Shown here piece after piece: positions 1 to 8,864 of a DNA stretch of 64,000 nt. The stretch's first letter is position 1. Each line of letters begins with the position of its first letter. Made by a program: the position numbers and the translations under genes. This stretch comes from Acidimicrobiia bacterium (GTDB taxonomy: Bacteria > Actinomycetota > Acidimicrobiia > IMCC26256 > JAOSJM01): NCBI GenBank assembly GCA_027494165.1, contig JAOSJM010000001.1:682001-746000 (forward strand). The letters are read 5' to 3'. The notes under the pieces were generated by a model. It did no database searches. It saw only the letters and a program-made list of their open reading frames with translations, and was not told the DNA's origin.

Positions 1-290
1 CCGTCCTGAGGACCCGGAACCTGGCCGCCCAGGAAGGCGATCCGAGGTTCCGCGACGTGCGGAACCGGTCGCTGCGCCCGATCACCGAGGCTCTGGCGAG
101 GAAGATCGCCGAGTCCCAGCGGGCCGGCAAGGTCAGCACCGCCATCACGCCCTACGTGGCCGGGGCGGCCCTGGTCGCCAGCATGGAGCGGCTCGCCGCC
201 TTCCACGAGGCGCTGGACGCGAGCCGGGCCGAGGTGGCCGAGACCGTCGGCCGCATCATCTACCAGACCGTCACCGGCCGGCGCGACTGA
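1..290 (+). CDS. TetR-family regulator, C-terminal part (cut by window edge)
   Basis: Only the C-terminal part is present. The frame is open from base 3, before the first possible start (GTG at 57), so the true start lies outside the window. The visible ~95 residues are helical and include RPITEALARKIAESQRAG and a stretch ending ETVGRIIYQTVTG, which fit the ligand-binding or dimer domain of TetR/AcrR regulators. The N-terminal helix-turn-helix is not visible, so the family call rests on the C-terminal pattern alone. It converges on the minus-strand ppx-like gene 20 bases downstream. Confidence 0.55.
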   Translation, partial: VLRTRNLAAQEGDPRFRDVRNRSLRPITEALARKIAESQRAGKVSTAITPYVAGAALVASMERLAAFHEALDASRAEVAETVGRIIYQTVTGRRD

Positions 291-310
291 GCGGAGCCGG
301 GGCCGGCGCG

Positions 311-1879
311 TCAGCCTGCCGCCGACACGCGGTCGATCGGCCGCCCCGCCGGGGGGGTGGTGAGCTCGAGCTCGCGGTCGAACACCCGCTCCATCAGCCC
401 TCGCTTGCGGCGGGCGCCCCACAGCTCCAGCTCGGCGTCGCCGGCGGCCGAGGCCCGCACGAGCACCAGCGAGGGACCCACCGACACGTCGATGTCGCGC
501 ACGACCTGGCTGCGCCCGCGGTCGAGGCCGTCGGCGACCCGGAGCAGGGCGGTGAGCGTCCGGACCCGCTCCAGCGCGCCGGGCGAGAGCGGGCCGACGA
601 GGTCGTCGGACGGCTTCGGGTCGCCCCGGCGGTGCCAGCGGGCCAGGGCGGCGAGGATGCGCACCTCCTCGGGATCGAAGCCCCGGAGGTCGCCGTGGAC
701 CACGAGGTAGGCCGCGTGCCGGTGATGACCGTCGCGGGCCACGTGCTCGCCGATGTCGTGGAGGAGCGCGCCGTACTCGAGGAGCTCCCGGTCGGTCGGC
801 GACAGGCCGTGGAGGGTGGCCGTGGCGTCGAACAGGGCCAGGGCCAGGCGAGCGACGTGACAGGAGTGCTCCTCGGCCCAGCGGCACCGGCGGGCCAGGT
901 TCTGCACCGAGGCTCGCCGGATCGCCCGGGGGTCCTCGGACCAGTCGGCGAGGTCGTGGTGGACGATGGCGTCGAGGAGGATCCCCTCTCGCAGCGCCCA
1001 CTCGCTCACGGTCAGCTCGTCGAACCCGAACAGCTCCATCGCCGTGACGAGGAACGTGGAGCCCGCGGGGACGAGGTCGACCCGCCGGGCCTCCAGGCCC
1101 TCCATGCGCCGTCGCTCGGAGGCCGGGCTGGACATGATCTCCCGGTGGAGGGGCAGGAGCTCCTCCCGGGTGAAGGTGAGCTGGTTGAGGGAGCGGGGGA
1201 CGTCACCGCCGCGCCGCGCCGCCACCATGTGGGCCAGGTCCTCGAGCGTCCCGCTCGACCCGATCGTGGTCGTGGGCCCGAAGCGGGCCACGTGCTCGGC
1301 CACCGGGCCCAGCGCCGCCTCCAGGCGGTCCCGGAGCCGGCGGCGGTCCCGCTTCGACGGCGGGTCGGACTCGACGAGCTCCGCGGTGAGCCGGCTGACC
1401 CCGAGGTTGAGGCTGGTGGCCCAGTGCAGGCCCCGCGCGTCGCCGACCATCACCTCGAGGCTGCCGCCGCCGAGGTCGAAGCAGAGCGCGGGCCCGGGGT
1501 GGATGAGGACGCTGGCCCGGACGGCCGAGAAGACGAGGCGCGCCTCCTGGAGGCCGCTGATCACCTCGACCCGGACACCGGTCTCGTGCTCGATGCGGTC
1601 GACGACCTCGTCCCCGTTGGCCGCCTGGCGGATGGCGCTGGTGGCGCGGGCGTGCAGCTCGGTGGCTCCGGCCGCCTCGGCGAGGAGGCGGAACCGGCGC
1701 ACGGTGGCGACCGCCTGGTCGGCGACCGGGGGAGGGATGTGGCCGGTGCGGCTCACGACGTCACCCAGCCGGAGCATCTCCTTCTCCCGGGTCAGCGGCG
1801 CGAAGCCGCCGTCGGCGTGGACCTCGGCCACGAGGAGGTGGAAGGAGTTGGTCCCCAGGTCGAGCGCCGCCAGCCGCAT
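311..1879 (-). CDS. Ppx/GppA-family phosphatase (exopolyphosphatase-like) with HD-like C-terminal domain
   Basis: 522 residues, the length of bacterial exopolyphosphatases. The N-terminus has the ASKHA phosphate-1 loop (ALDLGTNSFHLLVAEV) and residues ~140-150 the second phosphate loop (FDLGGGSLEVMVGD). The C-terminal third carries an HD-like pattern (LLHDIGEHVARDGHHRHAAYL), as in long Ppx proteins. The family hydrolyses terminal phosphates of polyphosphate or the pentaphosphate of pppGpp; which substrate applies cannot be read from sequence. ATG start at 1879. It is divergent from the aldehyde dehydrogenase, with operator-like dyad 1977-1994 between them. Confidence 0.85.
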   Translation of the reverse strand: MRLAALDLGTNSFHLLVAEVHADGGFAPLTREKEMLRLGDVVSRTGHIPPPVADQAVATVRRFRLLAEAAGATELHARATSAIRQAANGDEVVDRIEHETGVRVEVISGLQEARLVFSAVRASVLIHPGPALCFDLGGGSLEVMVGDARGLHWATSLNLGVSRLTAELVESDPPSKRDRRRLRDRLEAALGPVAEHVARFGPTTTIGSSGTLEDLAHMVAARRGGDVPRSLNQLTFTREELLPLHREIMSSPASERRRMEGLEARRVDLVPAGSTFLVTAMELFGFDELTVSEWALREGILLDAIVHHDLADWSEDPRAIRRASVQNLARRCRWAEEHSCHVARLALALFDATATLHGLSPTDRELLEYGALLHDIGEHVARDGHHRHAAYLVVHGDLRGFDPEEVRILAALARWHRRGDPKPSDDLVGPLSPGALERVRTLTALLRVADGLDRGRSQVVRDIDVSVGPSLVLVRASAAGDAELELWGARRKRGLMERVFDRELELTTPPAGRPIDRVSAAG

Positions 1880-1976
1880 CGCCGCCGACTGTACCGACGC
1901 CGGTCCCCGGAGCCGCGCAGCCGACCGGTGTGGCGAGGGTCACCGGCGGCCCGGAGCGCGGCGCCGGGACCCAGAG

Positions 1977-1994
1977 CCTGACGCCCTCGTCAGG
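1977..1994. promoter_or_regulatory. Operator-like palindrome CCTGAC-N6-GTCAGG
   Basis: CCTGACGCCCTCGTCAGG has perfect 7-base arms around 4 bases. It lies between the ppx-like gene and the aldehyde dehydrogenase, upstream of a possible -10 TACGCT at 2011-2016. The same arms recur in front of the SDR gene (19703-19720), and related dyads precede other lipid genes in the window. The binding protein is unknown. Confidence 0.65.
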
Positions 1995-2047
1995 GTGAGG
2001 AGGGGTCGGGTACGCTGACCGGGTTGCCGTGAGACGAGGGGGGAGCC

Positions 2048-3523
2048 ATGGGCGCCATCGCGGGCGAGGCCCGGATGCTCATCGACGGCGAGCTCGTGGG
2101 GGCGTCGTCGGGCCGCACGTATGCCAACGTGAACCCGGCCACCGAAGAGGTGCTCGGCGAGGTCGCCGACGCCGGCGTCGAGGACATGGAGCGGGCGATC
2201 GAGGCGGCGCGGCGCGCGTTCGACGAGACCGGCTGGACGGACGACCGTGAGCTCCGCAAGCGCTGCCTCCTCCAGCTCCACGAGGCCCTGGCGAGCGAGC
2301 GCGAGACCCTGCGCCCCCAGATCGTCTCCGAGGTCGGGTGCCCGATCTCGCTCACCTACGCGGTGCAGCAGGACAGTTGCATCGACGACATGCTCTACGA
2401 CGTCGGGCTCGTCGACTCCTACGAGTGGGAGTACGACCTCCCCGTCCACGAGTTCTTCGGCGTCAAGAGCTCGCGGCGGGTGTTCAAGGAGCCGATGGGC
2501 GTGGTGGGGGCCATCACGCCGTGGAACTTCCCGTTCATGCTCAACCTCTCGAAGATCGTGCCCGCGCTCGGCGCCGGCAACACGGTCGTCCTCAAGGCCG
2601 CGCCCGACACGCCCTGGAGCGCCACGTTCATCGGGAGGCTCGCCGCCGAGCGGACCGATCTCCCGCCCGGCGTGCTCAACGTCGTCACGTCGGACGACCC
2701 GGCCGCGGTCGGCGAGGTCCTCACCGGCGACCCCCGGGTCGACATGGTGAGCTTCACGGGCTCCACCGTGACCGGGAGGCACATCATGGGGCGCGGGGCC
2801 GACACGCTGAAGAAGGTCTTCCTCGAGCTGGGCGGGAAGTCGGCCCACATCGTGCTCGACGACGCCGACTTCGAGTCGGTGATCCCCGGCGGCGCGATGG
2901 TCTGCATGCACGGGGGCCAGGGCTGCGCGATCACCACCCGCATGCTCGTGCCCCGGTCCCGCTACGACGAGGCGGTGGCCCTGCTCGAGGCCGCCTACCG
3001 GAACATCCCCTACGGCGATCCCTTCGACCCGGCCAACATCATGGGCCCGCTCATCAGCGCGCGGCAGCGGGAGCGGGTCCTCGGCTACATCGAGAAGGGG
3101 AGGCAGGAAGGCGCCCGGCTCCTCGTCGGCGGGGGGACGCCGTCGCACCTCGACAAGGGGTGGTTCGTCGAGCCCACCCTCTTCGTCGACGTCGAGCCCG
3201 ACTCGACGATCGCCCAGGAGGAGATCTTCGGGCCGGTCCTCACCGTGATCCCCTACGAGGACGACGACGACGCCGTCCGGATCGCCAACAACTCGCGCTA
3301 CGGGCTCTCGGGCGCCGTGAGCAGCGCGTCGTTCGAGCGGGCCATGTCCGTGGCCCGCCGCGTCCGTACCGGCACGATGGCGGTGAACGGCGGCATGTGG
3401 TTCGGCCCCGACTCGCCCTTCGGCGGGTACAAGCACTCCGGCGTGGGCCGGGAGCACGGCGTCGAGGGCTTCGAGGAGTACCTGGAGATCAAGACCGTCG
3501 GGTACCCGGCCGACCAGGCCTGA
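2048..3523 (+). CDS. NAD(P)-dependent aldehyde dehydrogenase
   Basis: 491 residues, full length for the aldehyde dehydrogenase superfamily, which oxidises an aldehyde to the acid. Visible landmarks are the cofactor-binding segment ITPWNFPFML, the general base Glu at ~260 (LELGGKSAHIVL) and the catalytic Cys at ~293 (GGQGCAITTR). The C-terminal PFGGYKHSGVGREHG is typical. ATG follows GAGGGGGGAGCC. The substrate is not identifiable; the operator-like dyad upstream and the surrounding CoA-metabolic genes suggest aldehydes from lipid or side-chain catabolism. Its last 35 bases overlap the convergent HMGL-type gene. Confidence 0.9.
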   Translation: MGAIAGEARMLIDGELVGASSGRTYANVNPATEEVLGEVADAGVEDMERAIEAARRAFDETGWTDDRELRKRCLLQLHEALASERETLRPQIVSEVGCPISLTYAVQQDSCIDDMLYDVGLVDSYEWEYDLPVHEFFGVKSSRRVFKEPMGVVGAITPWNFPFMLNLSKIVPALGAGNTVVLKAAPDTPWSATFIGRLAAERTDLPPGVLNVVTSDDPAAVGEVLTGDPRVDMVSFTGSTVTGRHIMGRGADTLKKVFLELGGKSAHIVLDDADFESVIPGGAMVCMHGGQGCAITTRMLVPRSRYDEAVALLEAAYRNIPYGDPFDPANIMGPLISARQRERVLGYIEKGRQEGARLLVGGGTPSHLDKGWFVEPTLFVDVEPDSTIAQEEIFGPVLTVIPYEDDDDAVRIANNSRYGLSGAVSSASFERAMSVARRVRTGTMAVNGGMWFGPDSPFGGYKHSGVGREHGVEGFEEYLEIKTVGYPADQA

Positions 3524-4442
3524 CCGGCGTCGCGCCACGGGTCCCGGTGCCGGCCGTCCCCCCGAATCGGGGGCCGGCGACGCCGACGTGGCTCGCCACC
3601 GGGCGGCCCACACGCGCGCAGGCGATCCGGGCCGCGTCGAGGAGGAGGTCCAGGTCGATGCCGGTGTCCACGCCCGTCGCGTCGAGGCAGTGCACGAGGT
3701 CCTCGAGCGGGAGGTTCCCGGAGGCGCCCGGCGCGAACGGGCAGCCGCCCAGCCCGCCGACGGCCCCGTCGATGCGGTCGACGCCGGCGTCGAGCGCGGC
3801 GAGGGCCCCGGCGAGGGCCATCCCTCGCGTGTCGTGCAGGTGCACCCCCACCGGGATCCCCGGGGAGAGGTCCTTGACCGCGGCGACGAGGTTCCGCGTC
3901 TCGGCCGGCGTCGCGGTCCCGACCGTGTCCGCGAGCCCCAGCCCCGCGGCGCCGGAGTCCAGGGAGCGTCGCGCCTCGTCGAGCACCACCGCGGGGTCCA
4001 CCGGTCCGACGTGGGGACACCCGAACGCCGTGGCCAGCGTGGCCTCGATCCGGGCGGACGCGCCGGCATCGGAGACGATGCCCGCCAGCTCGGTGCGTGA
4101 GGCCTCGACGCTGCGGCCGGCGTTCCGCTCGTTGTGCGGCTCGGAGACGGAGTAGACGAACTGGAGCCGTTCGAAGCCGGCGCCGAGGGCCAGCTCGGCG
4201 CCCCGCCGGTTGAGCACGAGCGCCGAGCAGGCGATCGGTGAGGACGGCAGCACGCGAGCCGAGAGCTCGGCCGCGTCGGCCAGCGCCGGCACCCGGTCGG
4301 GCCGGACGAACGAGGTCAGCTCGACGTCGACGACCCCTGCCGCGACGACGGCGTCGAAGATCTCGACCTTGGCGGCGGTCGGGACCGGAACCTCGTCCTG
4401 GAGGCCGTCGCGGAGCGTGACGTCACGCAGCACGAGGTTCAC
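3489..4442 (-). CDS. HMG-CoA lyase-type aldolase (HMGL family)
   Basis: About 317 residues from GTG 4442, which overlaps the stop of the GntR gene as GTGA. Family landmarks in order are RDVTLRDGLQDE at the N-terminus, GVHLHDTRGMA (metal-binding His-x-His) and the catalytic-loop signature VGGLGGCPFAPGASGN containing the active-site Cys. The family splits 3-hydroxy-3-methylglutaryl-CoA into acetyl-CoA and acetoacetate in leucine or branched isoprenoid breakdown; close relatives split other 3-hydroxyacyl-CoAs. Coupling to a FadR-type GntR gene suggests local control. The C-terminal ~25 residues are Gly/Arg-rich and overlap the aldehyde dehydrogenase end. Confidence 0.85.
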   Translation of the reverse strand: MNLVLRDVTLRDGLQDEVPVPTAAKVEIFDAVVAAGVVDVELTSFVRPDRVPALADAAELSARVLPSSPIACSALVLNRRGAELALGAGFERLQFVYSVSEPHNERNAGRSVEASRTELAGIVSDAGASARIEATLATAFGCPHVGPVDPAVVLDEARRSLDSGAAGLGLADTVGTATPAETRNLVAAVKDLSPGIPVGVHLHDTRGMALAGALAALDAGVDRIDGAVGGLGGCPFAPGASGNLPLEDLVHCLDATGVDTGIDLDLLLDAARIACARVGRPVASHVGVAGPRFGGTAGTGTRGATPVRPGRPGTRRS

Positions 4443-5135
4443 GTCGAGCCCACGGCCCGGTCGAAGAGGTCCTCGGTCGCGAAGGCGCGAACCCGCAACA
4501 GCACGTCGCGTCCCTGGAGGATGTGCTCGGTCATGAGCCGGCCGGCGCGATCGGCTTCGCCGCCCGCGACGGCCTCGAGGACCAGGTGGTGGAAGACGCT
4601 GGACCGCCGGGCCTCCCGGGGCCCGGAACCGTCGGAAGGCCTGGAAGACGAGCGGGATGTCGACCGTCCGGCGGAGCATCCGGAGGAGCCGCTCGTCGCG
4701 TGCCGCCTCGACGACGGCGACGTGGAACGCCTCGTTGCAGCGGTGCAGCTCCCGGACCCCCTCGATGGTGGAGACCGCCGGCACGGCCCGGTCGAAGCCA
4801 GCGAGCGCGACGTGCATCCGTGCGACCTGCTCGGGTCCGGCGCGCGTGGCGGCGCGCCGGGCCGCGTGGGACTCGAGCAGGGCTCGCAGCTCGTAGACGT
4901 CGAGGATGTCCTCGGCGGTCACCGGACGGACGGTGGCGCCCCGGTTCGGTTCGCTGCGGACCAGCCCGTCGGCCTCGAGGCGACGGAGGGCCTCCCGCAC
5001 CGGCGTGCGCGAGAGCTCCAGGTCCTGGGCGATCCGCTGCTCCACCAGGCGCTCGCCGGGGCGGTAGCGCCCCTCGACGATGGCGTCGCGGATGCACCGC
5101 TCGGCGTGCTCGACCCCGTGTCCTCGACCAGGCAT
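4439..5135 (-). CDS. GntR (FadR subfamily) regulator, frameshifted
   Basis: From ATG 5135 the protein starts with a winged helix (RPGERLVEQRIAQDLELSRTPVREALRRLEADGLV split over residues ~20-55) followed by an FCD ligand domain (ELRALLESHAARRA, HRCNEAFHVAVVEA). The frame breaks near 4617-4622 in a GGGCCCCGGGAGG stretch. Dropping one base restores SSVFHHLVLEAVAGG and RLMTEHILQGRD and a TGA at 4439-4441 that overlaps the next GTG. Without correction it appears falsely fused to the HMG-CoA lyase. FadR-type proteins usually sense acids or acyl-CoAs. A sequencing error is more likely than decay because the restored C-terminus is intact. Confidence 0.75.
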
Positions 5136-5239
5136 CGCATACAGGATGGCAGAGATCACCGCCAACGACCGGGGAAGACGCCGCAAGATCGCCGGTGATC
5201 GTGTGCAATCGGGCCGATGACGCCTTGACGGCACATGAT

Positions 5240-5257
5240 CCTGACATTAGCTTCAGA
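5240..5257. promoter_or_regulatory. Operator-like dyad (TGAC-N6-TTCA variant)
   Basis: CCTGACATTAGCTTCAGA lies between the GntR gene (minus) and the first VOC gene (plus). It matches CCTGAC-N6-GTCAGG in the left arm and has TTCAGA on the right. It is flanked by GATC, as is the site at 7216-7233. Confidence 0.5.
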
Positions 5258-5311
5258 TCGCGGGTTCGGCCTCCTCACCGGGGGCGAGCGCAGCGGAAGG
5301 AGGGGACCGCG

Positions 5312-5848
5312 ATGCCGATCCACCACGTGGCGATCGCCACCCGCGACCTGGAGGCGACCCACGAGTTCTACACCGAGGCGATGGGCTTCGAGCTCGTGAA
5401 GGTCGTCAAGCGCCTCGCTCCCCAAGGGGACGGAGGCTGGAGCCGCCACGTGTTCTACGACACCGGGGGCGACGGCCTCTTCGCCGTCTGGGACCTCCAC
5501 CTCCTCGACGTGGACGAGGGGTGGAGGACGGAGATCTCCAAGGGCCTCGGGCTGCCGACGTGGGTCAACCACGTCGCCTTCACCGCCCACGACCGTGACG
5601 ACCTCGGGGCCAAGAAGCGCAGGCTCCTCGAGCACGGGTGGATCGTCACCGAGGTCGACCACGGCTTCGTCCGGTCCGTCTACGTCCTCGACCCCAACGG
5701 CATCCTCGTGGAGTTCTGCCTGGACCAGGAGCCGCTCACCGAGGCCGACCGCGAGGAGGCGGAGCGGCTGCTCCTCGACGACACCCCGGCGACCATCCCC
5801 GAGCTCGAGGGCGAGATCCACCGCCCCGCGACCGTCCCGAGCCGCTGA
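5312..5848 (+). CDS. VOC (glyoxalase/dioxygenase fold) protein, copy 1
   Basis: 178 residues; ATG 5312 with ribosome site GAAGGAGGGG about 8 bases upstream. Paired beta-alpha-beta-beta-beta modules carry the expected metal-ligand segments: IHHVAIATRDLEATHEFY at the start, NHVAFTA in the middle and LDPNGILVEFC near the end. VOC enzymes use a divalent metal for isomerisation, epimerisation or ring cleavage; the substrate cannot be told. It is a tandem paralogue of the next gene (shared HHVA...DATH.FY, WVNHVAF, DPNGILVE) and follows an operator-like dyad. Confidence 0.8.
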   Translation: MPIHHVAIATRDLEATHEFYTEAMGFELVKVVKRLAPQGDGGWSRHVFYDTGGDGLFAVWDLHLLDVDEGWRTEISKGLGLPTWVNHVAFTAHDRDDLGAKKRRLLEHGWIVTEVDHGFVRSVYVLDPNGILVEFCLDQEPLTEADREEAERLLLDDTPATIPELEGEIHRPATVPSR

Positions 5849-5892
5849 CCGGACGCCGGGCACCAGAACCCGACACCGAGAGGGGGTCCCCC

Positions 5893-6405
5893 ATGAGCTC
5901 GCACGACCGACCCGGTGGCTTCCACCACGTCGCCTACGCCTGCCGTGACATCGACGCCACGCACCACTTCTACCAGGACCTCATGGGCATGCCCCTCATC
6001 CACACCGAGATCAAGGAGCACCAGGGCGGGTTCCTGCGCCACATCTTCTACGACACGGGTGACGGCTCGTGCCTGGCGTTCTTCGACCTCCACGGCGTCG
6101 GGGAGCGCGAGGGATGGTCGAGCGCGGTGTCGACCGGCAACCAGCTCCCGGTCTGGGTGAACCACGTCGCGTTCTCGTCCGACGCGGCGCGCCAGGAGGA
6201 CGTGAAGGCCCGAATGGCCGCCGAGGGCATCGAGCCGTACATGGAGGTCGACCACGGGTGGTGCATCTCGTGCTACTACGTCGACCCCAACGGGATCCTC
6301 GTCGAGCTCTGCCGGGTCACCTCGGGGTTCGCGGCCGAGCCCGAGCGGGCCGCCGGCCTCCTCCACTCGACCGAGCCCACCGACGTCACCGTGCCGGTGC
6401 GGTGA
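5893..6405 (+). CDS. VOC (glyoxalase/dioxygenase fold) protein, copy 2
   Basis: 170 residues from ATG 5893 (GAGAGGGGG upstream). It shows the VOC pattern FHHVAYACRDIDATHHFY, WVNHVAFSS and VDPNGILVELC. It sits 44 bases after the first copy and is probably co-transcribed. The two differ enough, especially in the middle strands and C-terminus, to act on different substrates or as a heteromer. A TetR gene converges on it from downstream. Confidence 0.8.
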   Translation: MSSHDRPGGFHHVAYACRDIDATHHFYQDLMGMPLIHTEIKEHQGGFLRHIFYDTGDGSCLAFFDLHGVGEREGWSSAVSTGNQLPVWVNHVAFSSDAARQEDVKARMAAEGIEPYMEVDHGWCISCYYVDPNGILVELCRVTSGFAAEPERAAGLLHSTEPTDVTVPVR

Positions 6406-6428
6406 CCCCGGCGCTCGTCGTCGACCGA

Positions 6429-7121
6429 TCAGGGCGAGTCCGCACCGTCCCCGCCGTCCACGGACCCGGCCGCCCCGGGCGTGGCGTCGGCGCGCCAGTA
6501 GAGGGCGTGGTACCAGATCGTGCTGAGCGTCGCCACGGCGTCGTCGTCGTCGACGGACGTCCTCGTGTCCCCCTCGCCACCCTGGCCCAGCCACACGAAG
6601 CAGAACTGCTCGAACATCGAGGCCAGGGCCGAGGCCGCGAGCCTCGGCTCGAGGTCCGGGCAGAAGCCGTCGGCCTGGGCCCGGCGGATCTCGCGCTCGA
6701 TGTTGTCGACGCCGACGTGGCGGATGTCGCGCCAGCGCTGGGCGAACGCGTCGTCCTTCATGGCGAGCTGGAAGACCCCGACGAGGACGGGGAGGTGCTC
6801 CTTGTAGGCCATCCAATAGGCTCGGGCCGACGCCTCGATCCTCTCGCGTGGTGGTGCGTCGCGCCGGATCACCGACCGGGCCCGCATGATCACCTCGTGC
6901 GGGAACTGGTCGGCGAGGACCCACAACAGATCCTCCTTGCTCTCGAAGTAGTTGTAGAAGGAGGCGGGGGAGCGGCCCGCCTCGGTGGCGATGTCGGCGA
7001 CCGTGGTCCTCAGGAAGCCGTGGCGGGCGATGGCCCGCCGGGCGGCGTCCTCGAACGCCGCCCGGGTCTTGCGTCCCCGGGCACTCGGGGGGAGCGGGGG
7101 CGCGCTTCGCTGGTCAGACAC
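6429..7121 (-). CDS. TetR-family transcriptional regulator
   Basis: 230 residues. The N-terminal helix-turn-helix is clear (AIARHGFLRTTVADIATEAG, then SPASFYNYFESKEDLLWVLA, residues ~28-68). The ligand domain contains RIEASARAYWMAYKEHLPVL and a helix with SMFEQFCFVWLG, as in fatty-acid-responsive TetR proteins. It is divergent from an acyl-CoA ligase with an operator-like dyad (7216-7233) in the shared intergenic region, the usual arrangement for an autoregulated local repressor. It is therefore the best candidate in the window for the protein that reads the TGAC-N6-GTCA sites, but that is inference. Confidence 0.88.
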   Translation of the reverse strand: MSDQRSAPPLPPSARGRKTRAAFEDAARRAIARHGFLRTTVADIATEAGRSPASFYNYFESKEDLLWVLADQFPHEVIMRARSVIRRDAPPRERIEASARAYWMAYKEHLPVLVGVFQLAMKDDAFAQRWRDIRHVGVDNIEREIRRAQADGFCPDLEPRLAASALASMFEQFCFVWLGQGGEGDTRTSVDDDDAVATLSTIWYHALYWRADATPGAAGSVDGGDGADSP

Positions 7122-7215
7122 TGGCGGACCTGCCTGGACGTGTCCCGGTGCGGTGGGATCCGGGAAGGTGTGGACGGTCTGGCACGGCCACAGCGTAACC
7201 GGAGACGGCCCATGA

Positions 7216-7233
7216 TCTGAACGCGACGTCAGG
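7216..7233. promoter_or_regulatory. Operator-like dyad between TetR and acyl-CoA ligase genes
   Basis: TCTGAACGCGACGTCAGG, flanked by GATC on both sides, is the reverse orientation of the 5240-5257 type (TGAA-N6-GTCA). It lies 95 bases from the TetR start and 49 bases before the ligase start. Confidence 0.55.
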
Positions 7234-7282
7234 ATCGAGAGTGGGGGGATCGCACACGGACGACGACCAAGGGAGACCCCAC

Positions 7283-8818
7283 GTGTACTCCTTCGCCGCC
7301 AGCCTCCGGGCGCACGCGGCCCGCCGGCCCGACCACGCCGCGATCACGACGGGAGGCGGCCGGACCCTGTCCTACGGGGAGCTCGACGCGCTGAGCAGCC
7401 GGGTGGCCAACGCCCTGATCGGGGTGGGGGTGGAACCCGGGGACCGCGTCGCCCACGTCGGCCGCAACCGCGCCGAGTTCGCGGCGACGATGTTCGGTGC
7501 CTCGAAGGTCCGGGCGACGCTGGCGGGCGCGAGCTGGCGGCTCGCGGTCGACGAGCTGGGCGGCGTGCTCGCCGACGCCGACCCGAAGGTCGTGGTCGTC
7601 GACGAGGAGTTCGCCGCGAACGTGCAGGCCGTGGCCGCACGGGTTCCGGGGCTGCGCCAGGTGGTCGTCGCCGGCGCGACCGGTGACTTCGACACCTGGA
7701 CGGCGCGCGTCCCCTCGGTCGACCCGGGTCTCGAGCCGCGACCCGACGACGTCGTCCTCATCACCTACACGTCGGGTACGACCGGTCTGCCCAAGGGCGT
7801 GATGGCCACGAACTCGATGATCGAGGCGCACCTCACGCGTCCCATGCCCTGGTGCCTCGACCCCGCCTCGGTGATGCTCGTCGTGTCGCCCGTGTTCCAC
7901 GCGGCCGGCTCGGCGTGGGTGTTCCTCGGCGTGTACCACGGGGCTCACGTGGTGCTCCTGCCCGACGCGAACCCGCGCCTCGTCCTTCGGGCCGTGGGAG
8001 AGCACCGGGTCACCCACACCATGCTGGTCCCCGCGCTGATCCAGTTCATGCTCCAGACGCCGGAGTGCGCCGGCACCGACCTCTCCAGCCTCCGCACGGT
8101 CGTCTACGGCGCGTCGCCCATCTCGGAGACCGTGCTGAGCCAGGCGCTGGAGACCTTCGGGTGCGAGCTCGCCCAGGGGTACGGGATGACCGAGACCCTC
8201 GGCCCCATCACGTTCCTGTACCCGGCGGATCACGACCCCGCGCTGGGGTTGTTGCGGTCGGCGGGACGGCCCTCACCCGGCATCGAGCTGGCGATCGTCG
8301 ACCCCGAGACGGGCGAGGAGCGGCCTCCGGGCGAGGTCGGCGAGGTCTGGACGCGCAGCGACCAGAACACGATCGGCTACTGGCGCAAGCCCGAGGAGAC
8401 CGGCGCCCTGTTCCGCGACGGCTGGCTGCGCACGGGCGACGCCGGGTACGTCGACGATCGTGGCTACCTCTTCCTCACCGACCGGGTCAAGGACATGATC
8501 GTCAGCGGGGGCGAGAACGTGTACCCGGTCGAGGTCGAGAACGCGCTCATGGCCCACCCGGCGGTCGCCGACGTGGCCGTCGTGGGCGTCCCCGACGAGC
8601 GGTGGGGTGAGACCGTCAAGGCGGTGGTCGTGGCGGCGCCGGGCGGGGTCCCCGTCCCGGACGAGCTCATCGCCCACTGCCGGGAGAGGCTCGCCGGCTT
8701 CAAGTGCCCGACCTCGGTGGACCTCGTCGACGAGCTGCCCCGGAACCCGTCGGGGAAGGTCCTGCGCCGGCTCGTCCGGGAGCCCTACTGGAAGGGCCGG
8801 GCGCGGCTGGTCCAGTGA
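7283..8818 (+). CDS. Acyl-CoA ligase (AMP-forming, ANL superfamily)
   Basis: 511 residues from GTG 7283, preferred because GGGAG ends 7 bases upstream; a GTG at 7241 in frame would add 14 residues. Motifs: P-loop YTSGTTGLPKGVM near residue 165, GYGMTETLG, LRTGDAGY, DRVKDMIVSGGENVYP and the catalytic Lys in NPSGKVLRRLV at the C-terminus. It activates a carboxylic acid to acyl-AMP and then acyl-CoA; the chain type is unknown. The divergent TetR gene and operator-like dyad suggest substrate-induced expression. Confidence 0.9.
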   Translation: MYSFAASLRAHAARRPDHAAITTGGGRTLSYGELDALSSRVANALIGVGVEPGDRVAHVGRNRAEFAATMFGASKVRATLAGASWRLAVDELGGVLADADPKVVVVDEEFAANVQAVAARVPGLRQVVVAGATGDFDTWTARVPSVDPGLEPRPDDVVLITYTSGTTGLPKGVMATNSMIEAHLTRPMPWCLDPASVMLVVSPVFHAAGSAWVFLGVYHGAHVVLLPDANPRLVLRAVGEHRVTHTMLVPALIQFMLQTPECAGTDLSSLRTVVYGASPISETVLSQALETFGCELAQGYGMTETLGPITFLYPADHDPALGLLRSAGRPSPGIELAIVDPETGEERPPGEVGEVWTRSDQNTIGYWRKPEETGALFRDGWLRTGDAGYVDDRGYLFLTDRVKDMIVSGGENVYPVEVENALMAHPAVADVAVVGVPDERWGETVKAVVVAAPGGVPVPDELIAHCRERLAGFKCPTSVDLVDELPRNPSGKVLRRLVREPYWKGRARLVQ

Positions 8819-8864
8819 GCGCCCGGGATGCGGGTGCCGATCCGGTGCCGGAGGCCCGGGCGCG

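Noticed and set aside
632..2018. Plus-strand frames antisense to the Ppx/GppA gene
   Set aside because: No family motifs, low-complexity Arg/Ala/Pro content, and a well-supported gene on the other strand.
3489..5234. A fused GntR-HMG-CoA lyase protein
   Set aside because: The middle is out-of-frame Arg/Pro-rich text. Correcting one base gives two normal proteins with a GTGA overlap.
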